In this document: positions 39,701 to 51,700 of the stretch, one piece after another
Position numbering within the stretch: position 1 is the first letter of the stretch
How the letters are laid out: the number at the start of each line of letters is the position of its first letter
NCBI RefSeq assembly: GCF_945859705.1
Contig: NC_079136.1
Span: forward strand, 54,140,094-54,204,093
From: Episyrphus balteatus
Lineage: Eukaryota > Arthropoda > Insecta > Diptera > Syrphidae
DNA length: 64,000 nucleotides
Direction: 5' to 3'
Position numbers and translations under genes: made by a program
The notes under the pieces: generated by a model
Databases searched by the model: none
What the model was told of the DNA's origin: nothing
What the model saw: the letters and a program-made list of their open reading frames with translations, nothing else

Positions 39701-42700
39701 AGCTGACTAGATTTTACGTTTTAGTTTATTATAATGAAACCTATTTCTTTCTTTTTCTTTTTTATTATTTTTTATTATTTTAAGTATTTTCTTTCTTTTT
39801 CCAAAACATTACTGAAAGTGAATATTCTTTACAAAATAGTGGTGATATTATTTTTTCTATTATAGGTGATATATTGGTTTGTTATTTTCTCCCAAACTAT
39901 GTGAAGTAAAATCTTATTGCCGATCAAATTTTCTCAGTAAATCATACATTTTACTTCGAAAAAACACAAAGCGCCTTTAAATTAGTACACATTAAGAATA
40001 TTTTATTTAATATTTTTCAATAATTTGGAATGAGAAATTGACATGAAAAAATGATAATAAAATATCAAAAAAAATTTCCAAAATGTGATATTTAAATATC
40101 ATCCTGATAATAAAAATATTGTTTTAACATTTTAAATATCATAAAACACATTTTATAGAGCATTTTTGGCTGACATTTAAAAAAATGTTAATTTGATATT
40201 TAAAAAATGTTAAATTGATATTGGTTTTTTTTTTCGGTGTAGAAAGTACCTAAGTGTTGAATTAATTTTAGGTCAGACCGTAGGTACTTTTTTGCCTCCA
40301 AAACGATTTTATGTTCTTATTTTATTTTAACAAAGTGTAGCCTAGAAAATCCAATGACTGGCAGATAAATCCAAAACAAAATTTAATGATAAATTTTTAA
40401 TAGAATGGTAAAACCTTAAGGACTTTTCTTGTCTAGAAAATCGGTATTGAGTCAAAGTCGCTATCTTGGATTAAAGTGTTCTAGAGAATAACTCAGCCAT
40501 TTTTGATTTTTGACATAAATGAAAGAAAAACTTTGTAGAAACTTTTTTTAAGGCATCATTTATAATATTTACTCATTTTTTTCATCATTACATTTACTAG
40601 TTAAAAGATTTTATTTATAAAATTTAAAAAAAAAAAAAAACACTAACATCGCAGCTAGATTTTTCACCCTCAAAAATATAGATACATATAAAAACACCAC
40701 CATATTGCGTTGATCTTAAAATATACCTAAACTCAAAGAGAATATAACTTTTGAGCTGAGTAAGAAAATAGTATTTTCAAATTAACTCATAAAACATGGA
40801 TCATAGAGACAAATTTGCTGTATAAAAGTTTGAGAAAATAAAATTTTCTACAATTTTGTCAAAATCAAAAAATCAAAATGGCCGAGTTACTTGTAATTCT
40901 GGCCCTTAAACCACCAGAAAATATGCGAAACCTACCGACTAACTTGGCTTTTGAAATTTGAAAATGTCAAATCTTATTTCATTGCAATACCTATGTTAAA
41001 ATTTCCTTCAACGTTGTATATTTTCTTGACCTTTTATTCCCAATTTCAATTTACGAACAAACAGAAACATACAGTTTTTTCTAAAGGTTAAGCATCATGA
41101 ATATTTAAACTCAAACCATTTCGATTCATCCTCTCAAAATTGAATCCTTAAATCCAAGATGGCGACTTTGGCTCACGCTTTTTCCCAAAAAATGATTTTA
41201 AGCTCCTCTACAGAAATATGAAAAAAATTTCACGAGTACATATTTTTTCATTTCAGCTTTATTTTATGTAGGTACATTCATTCTACATAACATAGGGCTA
41301 AATCTGTCTTACTCAGGAACCCACACCTCGCTCAGGAATGGTAAAAATTATGTCGGCTTCATTAAGCACACTTTCCAGTTTAAATATGAAATTAAATGTG
41401 AAAGAGCAAATAAGTGCGAAACAGTCAAGCATTTTATTTCTTTCAGTTATTTCCTTTAAACTTCTAACAATTTCCAAAATTATTTAGCTAATAAAACGAA
41501 TTTCCATAAAAAAAAGTATCTCAACTGTTAAATTGACTTTAAGACCCATTCAATAAGTAGGTTAACAAAAAAAAATTCTAATCGCATCCTCAAAACTCAA
41601 ATGAAGCTAGTTTACCCTCCAAAAAACCATTATTGCTATCACAAGTACACTAACTTTAATTACCAAATCATTGTTGTTCTTGTTTTCCAAAAAATGAAAA
41701 TTCTATTTGACAAAAAAAAATTAAATTCCCTACTCACCGCAATTATTTTATAAATCTAAGAACTCAACCGCAGTAATAATATGCCCCAACCAAAACGACG
41801 CACGACACAATGATCTTTATACAGAAACGAGAGTAACAGTTCCATGCCATTTCCTTTGCTAAATGCTTTAATAGACATCACTTCCATCGAGGAAGTGTAT
41901 TTTCCATTTTCTAAACACTCGAACAACCACATTTTCTTGGCATTAAAAAATGGCAATCGTAAGGTCGTTTCCGCCCAAGTCAAACTCGAACAGAGGATAC
42001 CAAAACCAAAAAAAAAGAGAACACAAAAAAAAAATACTGTTATTGTTAATTTTTACGATTATTTCTATTACCTACTTCACAGAATTCACACAAACTTACT
42101 ATACTGTGCACGCTGCGCTGTTTGCCATTGAAAAATCCCATTTCGTTAACACAAGCATTTTTCCTTTAATAGCTCCAATGGGAAACGGGCATAATCCTAC
42201 TGCTGCTTCTGCCGGTCCGAGGCCATCCGAGAAAATCGAATCACGGCAAAAACTCGCTATCGGAATATTGGATTCATCCCATTTTGGTGGCGAGGCAAAC
42301 AAACAATTCAGCAGTCCCGTTGTCGATCCGAAGGGATTTTCTTCTAAGGACATTCAGCTGCGGGCCCAGGATGAGGTTAATATGATGATGGTATATGATG
42401 ATGTCGATGTCGATGAGTATGATGAACTCAATTTGAACGATGATGATGCTGCTGCTGCTGCTGCTTCTGCCTTTGGTAGTGCAGAGAACTCTGGCCAAAA
42501 TACACTTCGTGATAAACGACTCAAAACGCGACCCTCTTTGTCTTCATCGAATTCGGGTGATGTGTTATTCCGGCGGAATGGGGAACTTTTTCGTGAAACT
42601 GAACGTCAAGGCGCACAACAGGCTCGCATGGAAACGCTTCGAGCTTTCACCAGGAAACATGTTCATGTACAACCCCTTGGCAATGATGTTGGCACATCTG

Positions 42701-45700
42701 GGCCAGCTCCTGTTGATGGATATAGAGCCACAGCCAGGAGTTGGGTTAATGTAGGAAAACCACATGTCGTTGGCATACAAGAGGATTGCATTAGGCCACA
42801 GGGAGCGTTTGATGCTGATGAAATTGACGATGTTGAAACTGATGTTGGTGGGAAAGTTGTTCGAAGTAGCAGCAGTAGCGGCGGTGGTGATGGGAGACAA
42901 GAGCTGGATCCTCGGTTACAGTTGAAGAGTTTTTTGTATAAAAACGGACATCAAATGGATGGGGCAGAGATGGAAAATTTACAAATTGATGGAACCCAGC
43001 AAAAGAGTCAACCACGAAGGGTGATTTTGTTTTTTTTTTTTTTACCTTTTTTGGACAATTTGAAGCAAACTATGTGTATTTATTTTTCTTTATATAGCCT
43101 GTCAATAAACCGTTGAAAACAAGTACCAGTGCACATAAAGGATCACTTTCAAATCAAAAGAACTCAAACAGGTAAGTTTCAAGAGATGGTTTTTTTTTTA
43201 GAAGATGAAGTGAAGTGGTTTGGGTTTAAAAATTCATGATGCTTAACCTTTAGAAAAAGTTGTATTTTTCTGTTTGGTTGTAGGTTGAAATTTGGGAATA
43301 AAAGAGTAGGTATGTCAAGAAAATATAAAAAGTTGAAGGAAATTTTAACATATTGCTATGAAGTAAGATTTGACATTTTCAAATTTCTAAAAGCCAAGTG
43401 AGTGGGTATCAGATATATTTAAGCGCTTAAAAGGTTAAAGACTTCCAAATTTAAGATTAAGCGTATTGTGCGCTGATTCTATGTAATACTTAAAAAATAA
43501 GGTCAATATAGTGTGTGATTAGTTAGATATTTACGAGTTGGTTTAAGTACAAACATTTAAATAAAAAATATCACAAAATGGCTTCTCTCAGCGAGTATCT
43601 GTACGTGTCTTCAAAAAACAACGTACACCATAAATCTAGCAGTTTTGGACCAATTGCTTTATAATTTGTTCATAGCACATAAACTTAAGCGGACACTGTG
43701 GCGTATGTGGAACGTTTTTTTTTTATAGGTAAACGATTTTCTGGCTAAACTGAAACATTTAGTTGTGGTCAGTCGAAACATTATAAAAGTTATGAGGTGC
43801 TTGTTTCTATTAGAATTAAAAAATTAAAAAATTTGGACAGTAAATCAACACATAAAAACAAAGTTTCAATTAAATTAATTGGACCGTTTTCAAAAAATTT
43901 TTTTTTTGAATTTTTTTCTTAATGTATTAGAATTAATAAAACGTTTTTATACATAAATTTACATTGAAATCGGTCGTGTCGTTTAGGAGAAAGTCAAAAT
44001 CGTCAGAGTCATTTATGAGAAAAACAACATTTTCCACTTTGGTCGGTGGGAAAATTTGTGCTCCAAAAATTTTTCATGAAACAAAAATCCGAATAAAATA
44101 TAAACTTTTAAATATTTTCTCCCAGAAGACAGACCTAGACCAAAATGTAAATTTAAATTTTATGGTTAAAAACAAAAAAAAAAAAAAAAAAAATTGCAAA
44201 ATTTATTTTAAAAATTATCTGGCTAGTTAGACGATGTATGCAGGGTGTCCCGCAGTCACCGCCCCAAATGAAAACCATGGATTCCTGAAGTCATTTTAAG
44301 TCGAAAAACTTAAGTGGCAATTTTCTCGTTTTCGTCCCATTTTCGAGTTATAACGGTTTTTATGATTTTTGATCTCTTGTCCTTTAACTGGCCTTATCTT
44401 TGCCCAACTACGTCTGATTTGAAATATTTTTTTTTGCAACCGATCAAGAATTTATTACAATTTTAGATTGTCTCACAACTTTTTTTTCTGTGGGCAACCG
44501 TTTCTCCGCAATTTTGCATCAAACACAATTTTCTTCGTTTTTTAAGTTGTTATTTATACTTTCATATCATTTGAGTCAAAAAAACAAGTAAATGGGTATT
44601 AACTTTTTGCACACATTATTAAAGCCCAGTTTGTTTCCTTAAAAAATAAGTTTTTTTCCATAAAAAAGACTACTGAAAGTAATTAAAAAAAATAAACAAA
44701 CTGAGTGAATTAAAAAAAAAAAAATTTTTAGATAAAAAATTAATTTAAATGAACTTAAAACTTTTTCTGAGCTATTGTGGTTAAGAAAAAAACAAATAGA
44801 TAAGCTCAGAAAAACTTTTAATTCATTTAAATTAATTTTTTATTTAAAAATTATTTTTTCTTAATTCACTCAGTTTGTTTATTTTATTTTAATTACTTTC
44901 AGCAATCTTTTTTATGAAAAAAAAAATTGTTTTTTTTTTTTTTAATAAACTAGCCTTTAATAATATGTGCTAAAAATTACTTAAACTTAACTTAACTTAA
45001 ATTTAAAAAATGGACAAACAAAAAAGTGAGTTCAATTTGAGCGAAAAGTTTTTTTGTGTAAAATTGTTGTACGTGTGGTTCCAAAAGTATTTTACGCCGA
45101 GGGTTCATTTTAACACAAAAAGAACGGTAACGATTGTATTTTTATGTTTCCTCATTGCAATAACTAAGCAAACGTGATTATTCGTGTCATTTGAAGAAAA
45201 CAGAAGTGTAGTCAAATGGGGGATATGGCACCCAAAAACCTCGGGATATATGGCACCGGTGCCATTTCCCCCACATCTACTTTTCAACCTATTTATTTTT
45301 GAACTGAGAATTATTGTATTAACAAAAAACTTCAGCAAACCAGGCCAAGTGGGCTAAAACCCAGCTCAAAGCAGCCGTTGGAGCTGCTGAATGTCAAAAA
45401 AAGCAGGACCTAAGCATTTTGCGATTCCCCTCACACTTAACTACATTAAAAAGGCTTCTAATGACCAGAACCTAAAAGTTTGCCAAATAGCTTTCAGATT
45501 GGCTGAAAAGTGCGGAATAAGGCAGTAATCATAATGTCACTTTTGGTCTCATGATTCGAGTACGTCTTTCAACAACACATGCAACAAGTGTCACAAAAAA
45601 ATATCAAGAAGACATAGGGTGCCATATCACCCTCGATTAGGTGCCATATCACCCTCCATTTTTTCAATCATGTTTTTTTTAATGTTTTTATTTTTGCAAA

Positions 45701-48700
45701 AAATAACAAGAAATTATCTTTCAATTAAACTTATGTAACTATTTTGTATTTAAGAAATAGTTTTAAAATAAATCTGCTTTTGTTTGAAATAGAAATCTTC
45801 TTTATTTCCCAAGTAATAACGAAAAACGAAAATGGGTGCCATATCCCCCGACTTTACCCTACCCATTTACGTATTTTTTTGACTTAAATGATATGAAAGT
45901 ATAAAAAACAACTTAAAAAACGAAGAAAATTGTGTTTGATGCAAAATTGCGGAGAAACGGTTGCCCACAGAAAAAAAAGTTGTGAGACAATCTAAAATTG
46001 TAATAAATTCTTGATCGGTTGCAAAAAAAAATATTTCAAATCAGACGTAGTTGGGCAAAGATAAGGCCAGTTAAAGGACAAGAGATCAAAAATCATAAAA
46101 ACCGTTATAACTCGAAAACGGGACGAAAACGAGAAAATTGCCACATAAGTTTTTCGACTTAAAATGACTTCAGGAATCCATGGTTTTCATTTGGGGTGGT
46201 GACTGTGGGACACCCTGTAGAATTTTTACTTGCGATGCTAAGGATTTACTTGTTACGATGTTAGGATTTAAAAAAAATTGAAGAAATATTTTTTGAACCA
46301 TTAATGGTACCTACCTACCTTCCAGAAAATATTATTTTATTGTTTCTGAGTTTCCCGTAAACAACTTAACCGATTTCAACGAAAGTTTTTGTAAAATCAT
46401 TTCCGTAACCTTAATTTTTGGATTAAAAAAAATCATTTTTTTTAATCATTTCTTGAAAACAACCAACAAACCATAATAAAATTTTGTCTTCATGTGTCGA
46501 TTTTTTTTTTCTTTTTATGGCATGCCAATTTTATTTTTTTTTTTTGGACCAAATTTGAAAACTTCAAAAACAATAATTTAATTTTTTTTCTAAAAATCCT
46601 CTGTTATAAAAGAAATAAAATTGCATTCTTGATTTGGAAGCTGAAACCGTTTAAAACAAAAAATTCAAATGCGGTTATGCCGCCATTTAGGAAAAAAACA
46701 TCTTTTTTAAAATTTTAGCGTTCTTCTATAATGTTTGGAAAAAATTGCTCGAAAGAACTTGTTCCAACTTCAAATATGGTTGTTTTAAGTATGGGATTTT
46801 AAATTTAAAAGTCAAAATTTCCCTTAAAAATGCTACCAGTCTTGCGTCAAGAACAAAGTACCTACAGTACCAAAAGCTTAAATCGCAGTTGTAGCAAAAT
46901 GGAATAGATACTTGTTCATATTATAATCATTAATTAGTGGATATTTAATGTTTTAAGAACCCAAATTTTATTTTTTTGCCAAAAGGTAAAATTGAAATCA
47001 AAATTCTAATTGGATATTACTTCCCAGTATATTGTGATGACAAAATAAAAAAAATATTACCGATATACCTACTGATTTCTTTTATAAATTTTTTACCAAA
47101 TCTGATCAAGTTTACTAAAAGCTATTTTCTCCCTCAACAACATAGAAACAAAATAATACACTTAACAAACAAAAAAATATCTAACAAACTTTTATAATCC
47201 CGTTTTACTTTTCGAGAGAGAACGATTTCCTTGAAACATTTTCCTTTCTTTTCATTTTTTTTTGTCTTCTTTTTCTTATTTTTCCAGCAATTCTAATCGT
47301 GAAAAAGAAAATGCACTTCTTTTGGCTTCATTGAAATCGGTTCCAGGAAGTCATGGTCCCTTGCAAAAGGAATTACAACAACAACAAAAACTCCGTCTCC
47401 AGAAGCCCGATGACATCAAAAACGCCGCCGCCGCCGTTGTCGTCGTCTCACCAAATACAAAAGTATGTAGCGTGTACCAAAAAAAAATTTATATCGTTTA
47501 GAAATCAATATAAAAAGGAACATCCCCACTCACTATATCCGTTTTGTAATTTTTTTTCTTTTCTTTCATATATTCTATTCTGCTCGCTCGCATATCCTTT
47601 GGCGCAAAACATCACGTGTATATGGGTGGCTTCCTGTGTAGTTTCCATTCAGCAGCACTGATGGCGATGACTCCTCCGACACTCAACGATTCGATGCCAA
47701 TGGCAGCGACGCCGATGAAGATGATGGCGGTGGTGGTGAAGACTACTACGACAGAATAGATGCTTCTGTTCGCGATTCCTCGGTAATCGAATCGAAGGGT
47801 AATATTACTACAAGTCCTGATCATATCGACACTGTGGCTGGGGGAATGGGCGATGAATTCTACTGGAACACCCTGCACTATCCTAGTGCAAAACACAAAG
47901 GAGTCGATGCGTCGTCGTCGTTTCATGATGATGGTTTAAAGATCAGTGCTTCTGACAGGGGTGGCAAATTCCATGAATCCTTGGATCATAATGTACCCAG
48001 GAAATTGAGCAATAACGTTAAAGCAAATGGTAGGGATGGTAGCAACAACAAAGAGTCTGGTGGAGCTGTCAAAATCCATTTGGAGAGAAACTACAATGAC
48101 CGCCAAACTGCCTCCGCACGCAGAACTTCATCTAAGAAAAGTCCTGACACCACTACCGCACCCGATAAGGATAAGCAAGGAGTGGGAGCATCATCAAAGC
48201 ATCCCATTAAGAGACTTGGCAGTAAGGTAAGGCGTGAAAAGTTTTCCGATAAATCAGCCATGGCCAGGAATAGAATGAAGATTCGAAGTAGTGATGCCGT
48301 CGCTTGGACTGGCAGCAATGGTGGTGGTGGAGTTGTTGAGACTTCTGGCATGTACACTGCCAAAGACGGTGTAGTTCCGGCATTTCCTCTAAATGGATAC
48401 CCCGGTGAGTCTTGATTTTGTTTTATTCTCCTTTTTTTTTCTCTTCCACGGGTAAATAAGTAAAAAGTTATATAAGGAGAAGAAGAAGTTTCAATTAAAA
48501 ATATTTATCAAGGACTCTCTGCAGTATCCACTCTCGTGGATCGTTGCTTAAATTTATTATATCCTTTATTTCAGTTGGTTGGTGCGTTTGTTCTGACTTT
48601 GTTTTTTGTTTTTTTTTTTTTTGTTTCTTTTGTTGGAATCCTCTGAAGGATATTTTTTGTAATTTTTTTATATACTCTTCTGGTTTCTATTTATATTATC

Positions 48701-51700
48701 GATGTGGTGGTTTGATTAATGATTTTGATCGAATTTTTGTAGAATTTTTCAAATGATGGCCGCCTTTGGGCTATTTTATAGAAACTTCAATTTAGCTATA
48801 ACTAGAAGAGACTATAGGGAAGATTGGCGGCTAGGGATTGGAAATTGGAATTGTGGAATGAGTTTTTGAACTGAATAAATTGGGTTGTCATACTTTTGTT
48901 TGAATTAATCGACTATCGATTTTTATTTCATTTTTTATTTTTATTTAAGTTGAACTGGGTCAGAGTAAATATAAATACATAAAACGGTTTATAGTGTGTT
49001 GTTTTTTTTTTTCATAGGAAATATAGAAATTTTCATCCAGGATCAGAGGATAGATTTCCGGAGATGGTCGCTGGTCATGGGGGGTTGGTTTTATTTATAT
49101 AGTGCGTCTATGGGAAAGTTTTGAAAACTCTAATTGAATGAATAAACTTAGTAAATCTGATTAGAGAGGCAGAGTGGATACAGATAAGAGCATCAGCCCT
49201 ATTCTGCTATCCATCGGGGGGAAAAATCGCTAAATATTCACCAATTACGATTCTGCTATTCATCGGGGGGAATCCAAACTCACGTCAGTAATATCGGTAA
49301 TGTTGTTCAGTATTCCACTAATCACGTGAATGAACTTGCTCCATACATTTGCAATCCGCATAAAAAATGTTGCGGATCTGTCACTTTTGTTTGTAAAAAT
49401 AAATTCACCATCGTTGAAATTAAGCAAAATGCCACTTTTCATAAATTTTTAATTATTTCTTAACATTTAATCGGCTGCTTTTATTTTTTCTATGCAAATA
49501 AACACAAACAAAAAATTTTTTTTTCCTTTCAATTTACTTCGTCGCCATTTTTTTTTTAATTTGACGTTCACCTCGACGTCAAATTGAGGGATGATAATGC
49601 AGTTTACCCGATGGATAGCAGAATGGCAAGGTAGAGTTAAAGTGAACCGAATGTGTGAATCGGATCTGAGATTCACGGGAACAGCAGAATAGGGCTGCAT
49701 GTCTATATATAGCTTTGACTTTGGCTTCGGTATATCGCATGATAAAAGTTTTTCATATGAAAATTAATTTTGTTTGGATATTTTTATATTATGTTGTATT
49801 ATGTGTTGAAAATTAAAAAAAAATAAATAGTAGTGGGAGTTTTTAGATAATCTCTTTTTTTTTTGGGAAAATTTTAAAGGGTGGGAAACTCAACTTGAAT
49901 GAAGGCTTTCATTGCTCTTTTTTGTTTGTAATAGGTATAGCTTCATATAAAAGTAAAACTTCCGTAAAAATGAAATCAAAATAAGAGGTGGTAGTCATAT
50001 TTCATAGTGAGATTTGACCTTTATTTCATGAAGTTCTTCTGGTTATTTCTAAAAGTATGTAAAATGTAATAAATAAATTATAAAACAAATTGTATTTTTA
50101 GTTTGATTTAAATGAGTGAATATGAAATGAACTTTTCATATTATTCATTTTAAAATTTTCGTCCAGTGCTCCTAACTTGACTTCCAAAGTTAGTTAAGCT
50201 ATCTTCAATTATTTTAAGATACATATATATTATGAAGACTTTTTAATGAGGACTTTTTACTTCATGAAGACACACTTTTCACTTCTTGAAGTTCTCATAC
50301 ATTATGAGGACTTTTTAATGAGGACTTTTTACTCCATGAAGACACACTTTTCACTTCCTGAAGTTCTCATACATTATGAAGACTTTTTAATGAGGACTTT
50401 ATACTCCATGAAGACACAATTTTCACTCCCTGAAGTTCTTATACATTATGAAGACTTTTTAATGAGGAGTTTTTACTACATGAAGACACACTTTTCACTC
50501 CCTGAAGTTCTCATACATTATGAAGACTTTTTAATGAGGAGTTTTTACTCCATGAAGACACACTTTTCACTACCTGAAGTTCTCATACATTATGAAGACT
50601 TTTTAATAAAAAGTTTTTACTCCATGAAGACATAATTTTCACTCCCTTAAGTTCTCATACATTATGAAGACTTTTTAATGAGGAGTTTTTACTACATGAA
50701 GACACACTTTTCACTCCCTGAAGTTCTCATACATTATGAAGACTTTTTAATGAGGAGTTTTTACTCCATGAATACACACTTTTCACTCCCTGAAGTTCTC
50801 ATACATTATGAAGACTTTTAAATGAGGAATTTTGACTCCATGAAGGCACACTTTTCACTCCATGAAGTTCTCATAAATTATGAAGACTTTTTAATGAAGA
50901 GTTTTTTCTCCATGAAGACACACTTTTCACTCCCTGAAGTTCTCATACATTATGAAGACTTTTTAATGAGGAGTTTTTACTCCATGAAGACATACTTTTC
51001 ACTCCCTGAAGTTCTCATACATTATGAAGACTTTTTAATGAGGAGTTTTTACTGCATGACGACACACTTTTCACTCCCTGAAGTTCTCATACATTATGAA
51101 GACTTTTTAATGAGGAGTTTTTACTCCATGAAGACACACTTTTCACTCCCTGAAGTTCTCATACATTATGAAGACTTTTTAATGAGGAGTTTTTACTGCA
51201 TGAAGACACACTTTTCACTCCCTGAAGTTCTCATATATTATGAAGGCTTTTTAATGAGGAGTTTTTACTCCATGAAGACACACTTTTCACTTTCTGAAGT
51301 TCTTATGCATTATGAAGACTTTTTAATGAGGAGTTTTTACTACATGAAGACACACTTTTCACTCTTTGAAGTTCTCATACATTATGAAGACTTTTTAATG
51401 AGGAGTTTTTACTCCATGAAGACATACTTTTCACTCCCTGAAGTTCTCATACATTATGAAGACTTTTTAATGAGGAGTTTTTACTCCATGAAGACACACT
51501 TTTCACTCCCTGAAGTTCTCATACATTATGAAGACTTTTCAATGAGGAGTTTTACTCCATGAAGACATACTTTTCACTCCCTGAAGTTCTCATACATTAT
51601 GAAGACTTTTTAATGAGGAGTTTTTACTACATGAAGACACACTTTTCACTCCCTGAAGTTCTTATACATTATGAAGACTTTTTAATAAAAAGTTTTTACT

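Larger units (their letters stand above)
25248..42172 (+). other. HAP2-like intron 2 (16.9 kb) hosting the IR gene
   Basis: Besides the antisense IR gene and the listed transposons it is AT-rich sequence without recognised genes. Stretches 25330-26590, 30860-33330, 34600-35740 and 37650-39460 show nothing distinctive. Confidence 0.6.
43172..47287 (+). other. HAP2-like intron 4
   Basis: Holds the right member of the inverted pair and the large foldback/pogo composite. The remainder is AT-rich with nothing recognised. Confidence 0.6.

Noticed and set aside
47834..48415. Exon 6 starting at the tidy acceptor at 47652
   Set aside because: It needs phase 2 from exon 5, which ends in phase 0; the AG at 47641 restores the frame, so that boundary was used instead.
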